Below, piece by piece: positions 1 through 7,333 of a stretch of 21,840 bases of DNA. The notes under the pieces were generated by a model. The model made no database searches. It saw only the letters and a list, made by a program, of their open reading frames with translations, and was not told the origin of the DNA. This DNA is from JAQVWU01 sp964628455 (GTDB taxonomy: Bacteria > Bacillota > Clostridia > Oscillospirales > CAG-272). How positions within the stretch are numbered: the stretch's first letter is position 1; each line of letters begins with the position of its first letter. The stretch lies in contig CAZVPD010000049.1 in the NCBI GenBank assembly GCA_964628455.1, forward strand, positions 1 to 21,840, written 5' to 3'. The position numbers were made by a program, and so were the translations under genes.

Positions 1-1104
1 GGTGCAGGTCTGAACCCGCACGAAAAAACCATAGCCTCCGTATTAAAGGACGCGGGTTACAGGACAATGCTTATCGGGAAATGGCATTGCGGGGACCAGA
101 AAGAATTTCTGCCCGCAAGACACGGCTTTGACAGTTATTACGGGCTGCCGTACAGCAATGACATGGGACGGCAGGCCGGACGTGAAAATATGCCGCCTCT
201 TCCCCTGATGCTGGATGAAGAGGTTTTGCAGGAGCAGCCCGATCAAAGCTCCCTGACGGAAAGATATACGGAACAGGCCGTGAGATTTATAAGAAAGAAT
301 AAAAACAATCCTTTTTTCCTGTATTTCGCTCATATGCACGTTCACCTTCCGCTGTATGCTCCCGACCGGTTTATCAGACAGTCGCAAAACGGATCATACG
401 GGGCGGCGGTCGAATGCATCGACTGGTCCGCGGGTGTTCTGCTGGATGAATTACGCAGGCAGGAGCTCGATAAAAATACCCTTTTGATCTTTACTTCCGA
501 CAACGGTTCGAGGGGAGACCACGGCGGAAGCAACGCGCCTCTCAGGGGCACAAAGGGCACGACCTGGGAAGGGGGAATGCGCGTGCCGTGTATTATGTAC
601 CGGCCGGGAGTTATAAGCAAAGGGGTTGTCTGCGATGATATCGTATCGTCGATGGATCTCTATCCGACCCTGGCGAAACTGGCGAAGGCCGAAATACCCG
701 GAGACAGAAAGATCGACGGCCTGGATATCGGTCCGCTGATATTCGAAGGCGGGACTTCCCCGAGGACGACGTTTTTTTATTATCTCGGCGACAGCATCGA
801 AGCGGTAAGACACGGAAAATGGAAGCTCCATATACGGAAAGAAAAAAATGAGATCAGGGAATTATATGATCTGGATGAGGATATCGGCGAAACGAGCAAT
901 GTGATCGGAGCTTTTCCGGATATTGCGGAGCAGCTTGAAGGATGGATCGCAGATTGCGCGGATGACATAGGAGACGCGGCATCGGGTATTAAGGGGAAGA
1001 ACATCCGGCCGTCGGGTAAAATTGAAAACCCGAAGACACTGACCCGGTATGATCCGAACCATCCTTATATCGAAGCCATGTATGACAGCAAAGATTTCGG
1101 CTGA
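1..1104 (+). CDS. Sulfatase (arylsulfatase family), 5' end outside the window
   Basis: The reading frame is open from base 1 through the first ATG at 67, and the residues before that ATG (NPHEKTIASVLKDAGYRT) are normal sulfatase sequence, so the gene starts upstream of the window. It would hydrolyse sulfate esters, probably on sulfated glycans. Visible family marks are GKWH near bases 76-87 (Lys and His of the active site), the HMHVH stretch near 330-345, the metal-site segment SDNGSRGDHGG near 497-530, and the RGTKG...WEGGMRVP block near 543-590. The C-terminal LYDLDEDIGETSNV segment is the usual ending of the family. The formylglycine motif CxPxR must lie upstream and cannot be checked. The next sulfatase starts 50 bases downstream on the same strand, which suggests one operon. 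Substrate cannot be read from the sequence. Confidence 0.93.
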   Translation, partial: GAGLNPHEKTIASVLKDAGYRTMLIGKWHCGDQKEFLPARHGFDSYYGLPYSNDMGRQAGRENMPPLPLMLDEEVLQEQPDQSSLTERYTEQAVRFIRKNKNNPFFLYFAHMHVHLPLYAPDRFIRQSQNGSYGAAVECIDWSAGVLLDELRRQELDKNTLLIFTSDNGSRGDHGGSNAPLRGTKGTTWEGGMRVPCIMYRPGVISKGVVCDDIVSSMDLYPTLAKLAKAEIPGDRKIDGLDIGPLIFEGGTSPRTTFFYYLGDSIEAVRHGKWKLHIRKEKNEIRELYDLDEDIGETSNVIGAFPDIAEQLEGWIADCADDIGDAASGIKGKNIRPSGKIENPKTLTRYDPNHPYIEAMYDSKDFG

Positions 1105-1154
1105 ACGGCGCTGAACCGCAAACAGACGGACAACGTGAAAGGGAGAAGTTTAAG

Positions 1155-2480
1155 ATGAACGCATTGCCCAATATCATAGTTTTCTTATCGGATCAGCAGC
1201 GCTGGGACACAGTCGGCTGTTACGGTCAGACGCTTCCCGTAACTCCGAATTTGGACCGGATGGCACGGGAAGGGGTCAGATTCGAAAATGCTTTTACCTG
1301 TCAGCCTGTCTGCGGACCCGCCAGGGCCTGTCTGCAGACAGGCATGTATGCCACCGAGACCGGCTGTTATAAGAATGACAGGGCGTTAGGGCCGGATGAA
1401 AAAACCATCGCCCTTTATTTTTCGCAGGCGGGTTATGAATCGGGGTATATCGGCAAGTGGCATCTCGCGTCTCAGGGCGAAGAGTCCGATTATAAAACCA
1501 AACCTGTCCCGCCGCAGCGGCGCGGAGGTTATAACGATTTCTGGCTGGCTTCGGATGTCCTGGAATTCACGTCTCACGGCTACGACGGATATATGTATGA
1601 CGGAGATATGAACAAAGTGGAATTTAAAGGATACCGTGCGGATTGTATGACAGATTATGCATTGGATTATCTGGGCAGCCGGGACGGCAAAAAGCCTTTC
1701 TTTTTATTTCTTTCTTATATAGAACCTCATCACCAGAATGACAGAAACACGTACGAAGGTCCGTTGGGATCAAAAGAGAAATTTAAAAATTATACGGTGC
1801 CGGCTGACCTCGCGGATACGGAAGGAGACTGGAGACAAAACTTCCCGGATTATTTGGGATGCTGCCACAGTCTGGACCGCAATCTCGGCCGTATCAGGGA
1901 TGAGCTCGGGCATCTTGGTCTGGCGGAAAATACGGTCATCCTGTATACAAGTGATCACGGCTCGCACTTCAGGACAAGAAACAAAGAGTATAAGCGCTCC
2001 TGCCATGAAAATTCCATCCGTATTCCCATGATCGCCTGCGGTCCCGGTTTTGCCGGAGGCAGGGTGATCGATGAGCTTGTCAGTCTGATCGATATCCCTC
2101 CGACGCTTCTGGCCTGCGGACATATGGATAAACCCGGGCAGATGCAAGGCAGACCCCTTCAGCAGTTAATGAACGGGGATGACAGCGGCCGGCCTTCCGA
2201 AATTTTCTTTCAGATCAGCGAGAGTCAGGTGGGCAGGGGGATCAGGACGAAAAGGTGGAAATACTCGGTGTATGCGCCCGATAAAGACGGTGTCCTTGAT
2301 ACCTGCAGCGATGTTTACGAAGAACAGTTTTTATACGATCTGGATAATGACCCCCACGAAAAGAACAATCTTGCAGCTCATCGGGATTATGAAGAGATCC
2401 GGGAACAACTCGCCTGCATACTGAAAAAAAGAATGGCGGAGGCAAACGAGAAGATTCCGGTCATAAAACCGCATCGTTAA
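1155..2480 (+). CDS. Cys-type sulfatase
   Basis: A complete 441-residue sulfatase. The N-terminus has the metal-binding FLSDQQRWDT segment and the motif CGPAR at residues 53-57 (CxPxR). Its Cys53 would be converted to formylglycine by an anaerobic (radical SAM) or FGE-type maturase, neither of which is in this window. Other active-site blocks are YIGKWH near residue 95, SYIEPHHQND near 192, YTSDHGSH near 263 and the CHENSIRIPM block near 283. Length is normal for the family. The ATG at 1155 is preceded by GGGAG at about 1140. There is no signal peptide, so the enzyme is probably cytoplasmic and acts on imported saccharides. It sits between two other sulfatase sequences, consistent with tandem duplication or a glycan-utilisation cluster. 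The substrate is unknown. Confidence 0.95.
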   Translation: MNALPNIIVFLSDQQRWDTVGCYGQTLPVTPNLDRMAREGVRFENAFTCQPVCGPARACLQTGMYATETGCYKNDRALGPDEKTIALYFSQAGYESGYIGKWHLASQGEESDYKTKPVPPQRRGGYNDFWLASDVLEFTSHGYDGYMYDGDMNKVEFKGYRADCMTDYALDYLGSRDGKKPFFLFLSYIEPHHQNDRNTYEGPLGSKEKFKNYTVPADLADTEGDWRQNFPDYLGCCHSLDRNLGRIRDELGHLGLAENTVILYTSDHGSHFRTRNKEYKRSCHENSIRIPMIACGPGFAGGRVIDELVSLIDIPPTLLACGHMDKPGQMQGRPLQQLMNGDDSGRPSEIFFQISESQVGRGIRTKRWKYSVYAPDKDGVLDTCSDVYEEQFLYDLDNDPHEKNNLAAHRDYEEIREQLACILKKRMAEANEKIPVIKPHR

Positions 2481-2543
2481 ATGAATATAAAGACAGAAGA
2501 TAAAAATTATCAGCCGGTTTATCAAAACAGTAAGGTGGTTCCG

Positions 2544-2807
2544 ATGAAAAAACAACCGAATATATTATTGATCACGAGCGACCAGCAGCACTGGAACACG
2601 CTGGGATTCAGAAACAAAGAAATATCAACCCCGAATCTGGACAGGCTGGCACGGGAAGGGACTGTGTTTGACAGGGCATATTGTCCGAATCCGACATGCA
2701 ATCCTGCAGGATACCGTTTGCAGTCGCCATACAGCCTCCTGATGAAATATATATGGGCTGAGCTGGGAAAAGAACCTTTATGTATGCCCAGAATATCCGG
2801 AGCATAA
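2544..2807 (+). pseudogene. Sulfatase remnant, broken inside the active-site motif
   Basis: The ATG at 2544 (GGTGG about 8 bases upstream) begins a clear sulfatase N-terminus: PNILLITSDQQHWNTLGF, then TPNLDRLAREGTVFDRAY, then PTCNPA. Homology stops at 2708, just where the Arg of CxPxR should come. The frame then runs through about 32 unrelated residues to a stop at 2807. The downstream 100 bases in the other two frames contain stops and no convincing sulfatase continuation, so the cause appears to be a large internal deletion, perhaps with a frameshift. The product would be 87 residues instead of about 440-500 and lacks the catalytic Arg, GKWH and the second metal-site block, so it should be inactive. 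Its N-terminus resembles the gene just upstream (SDQQ, NLDR, AREG), which fits a decayed tandem copy. Confidence 0.8.
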
Positions 2808-2861
2808 GCCGGCTGATTCGTATTGTTTTCGGCAAACATAAAAACGGGAGAGAAGTTACGA

Positions 2862-3032
2862 ATGGAATATGCTTTTTTGCAGTGGCTGATCGGCGATGTC
2901 CTGATACCGGCCGTGACGGTCGGCCTTTCCCTGACTGCCGGATTTCTGGCAGGCAGGTTTTATGAAAACAGGAGGCTGGCGAAAATCAAAAAAAACGCGG
3001 ATAAAGGCAAAGCGGGCGGGGGTGAAAAATAA
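2862..3032 (+). CDS. Small single-span membrane protein, function unknown
   Basis: A 56-residue ORF that I do not recognise. The ATG at 2862 has GGGAGAG about 9 bases upstream, which favours it over the in-frame TTG at 2823. Residues 8-31 form one hydrophobic helix (WLIGDVLIPAVTVGLSLTAG), followed by a very basic tail with Arg and Lys (GRFYENRRLAKIKK), so the C-terminus should face the cytoplasm. The gene follows the sulfatase remnant by 54 bases and is the last gene before the terminator. It may be a real small membrane protein, or a passenger beside a deletion scar. No function is claimed. Confidence 0.55.
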   Translation: MEYAFLQWLIGDVLIPAVTVGLSLTAGFLAGRFYENRRLAKIKKNADKGKAGGGEK

Positions 3033-3070
3033 ACGAAACCCGGGGATATTTTCATCCGCCCGATGAGTTC

Positions 3071-3121
3071 AAAAAAAACAATCATACGCGTCCGCTGCCG
3101 GATACGCGATGATTGTTTTTT
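3071..3121. terminator. Bidirectional intrinsic terminator
   Basis: Eight A's, then a stem pairing AACAATCAT and CGCGT with CGCG and ATGATTGTT around a CTGC-type loop, then six T's. It has an A-run on one side and a T-run on the other, so it can stop transcription from the sulfatase side (plus) and from the uracil permease gene (minus), which converge here. Confidence 0.85.
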
Positions 3122-3137
3122 GCTGTTTTATAATTTC

Positions 3138-4595
3138 TTATTTTGTCTCTTCCGCGGTTTTCTTTTCTCCGATGCTGAGGATCAGGTTCAGCAGGATGCC
3201 GAAAATGGCTGCGCCCGCGATGCAGGGCACGTCGATCCCGAAGAAGGGAATGTTTCCGCCGAAAGCGTAGTTGCCGCCGATACCGATGGTCATGATGGAA
3301 GCGATGACTGCGATGCTTTTGGCGCTGAACATGTCTACTTTTTTCTCGATCATGATGGCCACGCCCTGTGCCGCGATCGCACCGAACAGGTAAATTTCAA
3401 GCCCGCCTATGACCGCTGTGGGGATGGCGTATATGCCCTGGACAAGAGGGGTGAAGAAGGATATGACCATCGCTATGACCGCCGCGGCCATCAGGACCGG
3501 AACGGAGAAGACTTTGGTGATGGCCATCGTGCTGATGTTTTCACCGTAGTTGGTACCCGCGGGACCGCCGACGAGACCCGAAACCATGTCGCCGATACCG
3601 TCGCCGATCAGGTTGAGGTAGAGTTTATCGATCAGGTTGTATTTTTTGCCGGTTTTCTTTTTCTCCGCGAGGTTGTTTACGTAAATATCAAGCTGATACA
3701 TATGGGCCGTCGATTCGGGTATGGTCGCAATCGCTATGGGCATGATGGCGACCACTGCCGCAAGCGATACTTTCGGGAAAGTGAATGCGGGAATCGCGAA
3801 GGGGCCTGCCGACCACAGGGATGCGTTGAGCGCTTCCGGGGGGATCGAACGGAAGATATTCATATCGGCTCCGCCGGCTATATAGAGCAGGGCGGCGGCT
3901 GCGCAGCCGACTGCAGCGCCCAGAAGCAGCGGCAGCTGTCCCAGAAAGCCCTTTAAATACCTCGAAAACAGGATGGTCGATAAAAGCGTCGCGAGGGAAA
4001 CCACCCAGATCCAGTTGGAATTGCTTATGCCTGCGGCTGCGCCGTCCGCAAGCGCTTTCGGCGCCGCGTCGCTCAGAGCGTTTCCGGCAAGGGTAAGACC
4101 GATGATCATCGCAATGGGGCCCGTGATCGTCGCGGGCAGGATTTTTTCGACGGATCTGGTCCCGAAGAATTTGATCAGAAGACCGGCCGCTATGGAAATG
4201 AATCCCGACATGATAATGCCGAACTGGGCGTAGGAGATCGCTTCGGCCGGCAAAACACTCGTTGTGCGGGCAAGCCATGAATCGAGCTGACCGACCGACT
4301 CCGCGCTGATCTGCGACCTGATGGCGTCACCTGCCATCAGTCCCGCGACGGCTGTCAGATAGGAAAAGCTTGAGCCGTAATAGAGGGGGATTTTTCTTCC
4401 CGTTATGAAAATGAAGCAGATTGTCGCGAGTCCGCTGGCAAAAATCGTGGTGGAGACCTGAAAGCCGGTAATGAGTGCCACGGCTACGGTTGCGGGGAAC
4501 ATAACGATCACTTGCTGCAGTGCGTAAAGGAGCAGTTTCAGCGGGGACGGGCATTCATCCGGCAGGTAGCCTGTGACTTGTCTTTCTTTCATCAT
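3138..4595 (-). CDS. pyrP: Uracil permease (NCS2 / UraA-PyrP family)
   Basis: A multi-spanning NCS2 transporter of about 485 residues that would import uracil by cation symport. Substrate-site residues typical of UraA are present: Glu294 and His298 in PESTAH, with the same four-residue spacing as Glu241/His245 of E. coli UraA, and Glu352 in TNYGENIS matching the TYGENIG block. LYYGSSFSYL near residue 71 and GTRSVEKILPATITGP near 145 are other family blocks. At 485 residues it is longer than UraA (about 430), with a lysine-rich insertion near 310-320. I chose the ATG at 4595 rather than the GTG at 4604 because AAGGTG lies at a good distance from it. It follows pyrR by about 20 bases, forming a pyrimidine salvage operon; that neighbour supports uracil over xanthine as the substrate. 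Confidence 0.9.
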   Translation of the reverse strand: MMKERQVTGYLPDECPSPLKLLLYALQQVIVMFPATVAVALITGFQVSTTIFASGLATICFIFITGRKIPLYYGSSFSYLTAVAGLMAGDAIRSQISAESVGQLDSWLARTTSVLPAEAISYAQFGIIMSGFISIAAGLLIKFFGTRSVEKILPATITGPIAMIIGLTLAGNALSDAAPKALADGAAAGISNSNWIWVVSLATLLSTILFSRYLKGFLGQLPLLLGAAVGCAAAALLYIAGGADMNIFRSIPPEALNASLWSAGPFAIPAFTFPKVSLAAVVAIMPIAIATIPESTAHMYQLDIYVNNLAEKKKTGKKYNLIDKLYLNLIGDGIGDMVSGLVGGPAGTNYGENISTMAITKVFSVPVLMAAAVIAMVISFFTPLVQGIYAIPTAVIGGLEIYLFGAIAAQGVAIMIEKKVDMFSAKSIAVIASIMTIGIGGNYAFGGNIPFFGIDVPCIAGAAIFGILLNLILSIGEKKTAEETK

Positions 4596-4616
4596 TTTCC
4601 TCACCTTTGTTTATTT

Positions 4617-5171
4617 TTATTTTTCATAGATGCCGACATCGGTTTCCCCGTCATATTCCGCAAGGTGCACCAGTATGACTTCATTCAGGGAAGAGGGTAT
4701 GTTCTTTCCGACAAAATTCGCTTTGACGGGCAGTTCGCTGTGTCCCCGGTCTATAAGTACCGCAAGCTGGATTTTTGCGGGACGTCCGAGTTTCATGACC
4801 GCTTCAAGGGCTGCCCTCGCCGTCCGGGAGGTAAAAATCACGTCATCGACCAGGATCACCGTTTTTCCGGCGACGGAAAACGGCACGTCCGTATCGCTGA
4901 CGACGGGTTCGGCGGCTATCTGAGACAGGTCGTCGCGGTACAGCGTGATGTCCAGAGCGCCGACCCCGATCTCCGTGTTTTCGATCTTTTTTATGTTTCC
5001 GGCTATCCGGCGCGCCAGGGGGATACCCCTCGTTTTGATGCCGATCAGGCAGATGTTTTCGGTGCCGCGGTTGCTTTCGATGATCTGATGGGATATGCGC
5101 ATCAGCGCCCTTTCCACAGCCGCCTCATCCATGATCTGAGCCTTGAATTTCAAAATCAAAATCCTTTCCAT
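4617..5171 (-). CDS. pyrR: PyrR, pyrimidine operon regulator / uracil phosphoribosyltransferase
   Basis: A 184-residue PyrR of normal length. In Bacillota this protein binds nascent pyr mRNA when UMP is high and promotes termination; most members also make UMP from uracil and PRPP. The PRPP-binding loop TVILVDDVIFTSRT lies at residues 104-117. The family usually has TGRT where this protein has TSRT (Ser115), a mild deviation that might affect catalysis. LIGIKTRGIPLARR near 42-55 is the other conserved block. The ATG at 5171 lies directly against the T-run of a leader hairpin. PyrR and the permease form a two-gene salvage operon; the biosynthetic pyr genes are not in this window. Confidence 0.95.
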   Translation of the reverse strand: MERILILKFKAQIMDEAAVERALMRISHQIIESNRGTENICLIGIKTRGIPLARRIAGNIKKIENTEIGVGALDITLYRDDLSQIAAEPVVSDTDVPFSVAGKTVILVDDVIFTSRTARAALEAVMKLGRPAKIQLAVLIDRGHSELPVKANFVGKNIPSSLNEVILVHLAEYDGETDVGIYEK

Positions 5172-5198
5172 AAAAAAGAACCCTGTCCCGGGACAAGG
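5172..5198 (-). terminator. Leader hairpin / attenuator abutting the pyrR start codon
   Basis: On the minus strand CCTTGTCC and GGACAGGG form a stem of at least 7 pairs (one G-U) around a CCGG tetraloop, followed by TTCTTTTTT that ends at the pyrR ATG. The AGGG that would serve as ribosome binding site is inside the stem. The hairpin could therefore act as an intrinsic terminator, as an occluder of translation, or both. PyrR leaders are known to use either mode in different bacteria. Confidence 0.7.
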
Positions 5199-5274
5199 CT
5201 TTACAAAGATTCCGTCGTCGTTTCCGTAAAATATATTTTATATTCATACCGGATATGCCCGGACGGTAATATTT

Positions 5275-5286
5275 AACCTTGCCGGC
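5275..5286 (-). promoter_or_regulatory. Candidate PyrR-binding loop in the leader
   Basis: The minus-strand sequence GCCGGCAAGGTT matches the core of the Bacillus PyrR-binding loop (TCCNGNGAGGYT) at 10 of 12 positions. It lies about 40 bases into the predicted transcript and about 75 bases before the attenuator hairpin. The two mismatches include one conserved loop G, so the match is suggestive only. Position and gene context support it. Confidence 0.4.
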
Positions 5287-5321
5287 AGCTCTGTACCGCG
5301 CTTAAAGATTTTATCTTTTGT

Positions 5322-5350
5322 ATTATAGCACAAGTCGTGTCTTATTGGAA
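5322..5350 (-). promoter_or_regulatory. Sigma-A promoter of pyrR-pyrP
   Basis: On the minus strand an exact TATAAT (5327-5322) is preceded by TGC, giving an extended -10 box. A weak -35 (TTCCAA, 5350-5345) lies 17 bases upstream. Transcription would start near 5315, leaving a leader of about 145 bases. Confidence 0.7.
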
Positions 5351-5414
5351 TACTTTTTTAAAATATTTTTATTTATTTTAAATGCCGTGTGTCCGCTGCT
5401 ATGGGGCAGGGCAT

Positions 5415-5442
5415 AAAAAAAGCGCCGTCGGTCGGACGGCGC
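5415..5442 (-). terminator. Intrinsic terminator of the ATP synthase operon
   Basis: A perfect 8-bp stem, GCGCCGTC with GACGGCGC, around a 5-base loop, followed on the minus strand by seven T's. It starts just after the atpC stop and closes the operon. Confidence 0.92.
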
Positions 5443-5448
5443 CCGGGA

Positions 5449-5859
5449 TCATTGGTTCTGGTTTCTGCCGATCTTCAGCCTTGTCAGAGCGCGTGTCAGA
5501 GAGATCCCGGTATGCTTATGCTCGTAAATGCTTTGTTTATGGCGGAGCTTTTCAAGAGCCCGGTTCATTGCCTCCTCGGCGCGCGCGAGATCGATTTCTT
5601 CGGGCCATTCGCAGGTCTGGGCAAAGATCAGCACTTCGTCCGGACGCACGACAAGAAAGCCCTCGGACTGGAATGCCGTGCGCCAGACCCCGTTCTCTTT
5701 AATTTTGAGCGCGCCGACAGACAGCGCCGCTGCCATGGGCGCGTGGTCGGCAAGGACGGTCAGTTCTCCGTCGGGGCACAGGACGGTCACGGCTTCCGCA
5801 TCGGTCAAAAGAAACTGCCGGATCGGCGTGATGACTTCAAGCTTGAAATTTTTCGGCAT
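5449..5859 (-). CDS. atpC: ATP synthase F1 epsilon subunit
   Basis: A 136-residue epsilon subunit, part of the central stalk, which couples rotor to catalytic head and can inhibit ATP hydrolysis. The N-terminal beta-barrel carries the family blocks LEVITPIR, CPDGELTVLADHAPMAAAL (usually G.h.ilp.Ha.....l) and SEGFLVVRPDEVLIFA. The C-terminal helical hairpin from about residue 88 (EEIDLARAEEAMNRALEKL) is complete. AAGGAA precedes the ATG at about 20 bases, which is rather far. It is the last gene of the operon, 65 bases after atpD, with the terminator immediately downstream. Confidence 0.95.
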   Translation of the reverse strand: MPKNFKLEVITPIRQFLLTDAEAVTVLCPDGELTVLADHAPMAAALSVGALKIKENGVWRTAFQSEGFLVVRPDEVLIFAQTCEWPEEIDLARAEEAMNRALEKLRHKQSIYEHKHTGISLTRALTRLKIGRNQNQ

Positions 5860-5924
5860 GCTTCATACCGCGTCGGCGGTTCCTTTCTTATAAATGGATG
5901 TCCGCATGTTTTCGGGGCACTTGT

Positions 5925-7316
5925 TTACCGGACTTTTTTTGCTTTTTCGCGCACTTCGTCTATATCGCCGGCCATGAAAAAGGCGCTTTCGGGAATCGCA
6001 TCGGTTTCTCCGTCCACGATCTGCCGGAAACTTTCGACGGTTGTCGCGACCGGGACGAACCGGCCTTCGGCTCCGGTAAAAGCTTTGGCCACATGCAGGG
6101 GCTGCGCCATGAAGCGCTGCAGTTTTCTTGCCCTGTAAACGGTGCGCTTGTCATCGGGCGAAAGTTCGTCCATTCCGAGGATGGCGATGATGTCTTTCAG
6201 GTCATGATAGCGCTGAAGGCATTCCTGAACATCCCGCGCCACCCTGTAGTGCAGGGCCCCCACATATTCTTTTTCCAGGATCCTGCTTGCGGAATTGAGT
6301 GGATCGACCGCGGGATAGATGCCCTGTTCGGCGATATCCCTTGACAGTACCGTGGTGGCGTCAAGGTGGGTGAAGATCGTCGCGGGCGCCGGATCCGTAA
6401 GGTCGTCGGCGGGTATGTAGACAGCCTGAACCGACGTTATGGACCCTTTGTCGGTCGAAGCTATGCGCTCTTCCAGTTCGCCGAGTTCGTTTGCAAGCGT
6501 AGGCTGATACCCGACGGCACTCGGCAGGCGGCCGAGCAGCGCGCTGACCTCGTTCCCCGCCTGAATGTATCTGTATATGTTGTCGATAAAAAGCAGAACG
6601 TCCTGACGCTTTTCATCGCGGAGATATTCGGCCATCGTAAGTCCCGTCAGAGCTACCCTCATTCTGCTCCCCGAAGGCTCGTTCATCTGTCCGAAAGCCA
6701 GGACCGACTTATGGATGACCCCGCTCTCTTCCATATCGCGGATGAGCTCGATGCCTTCGCGGCTGCGTTCGCCTACGCCGGCAAAAACAGAATATCCTCC
6801 GTGATTCACCGCGATGTTATGGATCAGTTCCATGATCAGAACGGTTTTTCCGACGCCGGCGCCGCCGAAAAGTCCGATTTTCGCACCCTTTGCATAAGGT
6901 ACCAGAAGGTCGATCACTTTGATACCGGTTTCCAGCAATTCCGTCGCGGGTTTCTGTTCATAAAGGGACGGAGCTTTGCGGTGTATGGGCCATCGCCGGG
7001 GGGAGTTTATTTCTCCTTTTCCGTCAATAGGCCTTCCGAGCACGTCGACGACGCGCCCGATCACACTGTCGCCGACCGGGACCGTTATACCTTCGCCGTC
7101 CGAAACAACGCCCGTTCCGCAGAGAAGTCCTTCGGCAGCCTCCAGTGCGATGCATCGGACAAGGCCTTTTTCCAGATGTGCGGCGACTTCCATATGATGC
7201 GAATAATCGTCGGTGCTGACCAGCGAATAAATCGGAGGTTCGCTGCCGGCGTCAAACCGCATGTCGATCACCGGACCGGCTATCCTGACAATGGACCCCT
7301 TAACAATATTTCCCAT
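5925..7316 (-). CDS. atpD: ATP synthase F1 beta subunit (catalytic)
   Basis: The 463-residue catalytic beta subunit, of normal length. The P-loop GGAGVGKTV is at residues 151-159 and the catalytic Glu183 lies in GVGERSREG. The blocks EVSALLGRLPSAVGYQPTLA, VQAVYIPADDLTDPAP and LSRDIAEQGIYPAVDPL are all present. The protein makes ATP from ADP and phosphate in the cytoplasmic F1 head. There are small departures from the commonest sequence (DNIYRYIQAG where DNIFRFTQAG is usual), but no key residue is missing. It lies between atpG and atpC in standard order. Confidence 0.98.
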   Translation of the reverse strand: MGNIVKGSIVRIAGPVIDMRFDAGSEPPIYSLVSTDDYSHHMEVAAHLEKGLVRCIALEAAEGLLCGTGVVSDGEGITVPVGDSVIGRVVDVLGRPIDGKGEINSPRRWPIHRKAPSLYEQKPATELLETGIKVIDLLVPYAKGAKIGLFGGAGVGKTVLIMELIHNIAVNHGGYSVFAGVGERSREGIELIRDMEESGVIHKSVLAFGQMNEPSGSRMRVALTGLTMAEYLRDEKRQDVLLFIDNIYRYIQAGNEVSALLGRLPSAVGYQPTLANELGELEERIASTDKGSITSVQAVYIPADDLTDPAPATIFTHLDATTVLSRDIAEQGIYPAVDPLNSASRILEKEYVGALHYRVARDVQECLQRYHDLKDIIAILGMDELSPDDKRTVYRARKLQRFMAQPLHVAKAFTGAEGRFVPVATTVESFRQIVDGETDAIPESAFFMAGDIDEVREKAKKVR

Positions 7317-7333
7317 TTGAAGATCCTTTTGCT

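Noticed and set aside
3063..3956. Long plus-strand ORF (297 codons)
   Set aside because: It lies opposite the uracil permease gene, is rich in Asp, Arg, Gly and Cys in a disordered pattern and matches no family. The permease reading on the other strand is full-length with all its motifs.
4512..5276. Plus-strand ORF (254 codons) over pyrR
   Set aside because: Antisense shadow of pyrR and the permease start, with no ribosome binding site or family resemblance.
5389..6138. Plus-strand ORF (249 codons) over atpC and atpD
   Set aside because: It runs through the atp operon terminator and antisense to two clear genes.
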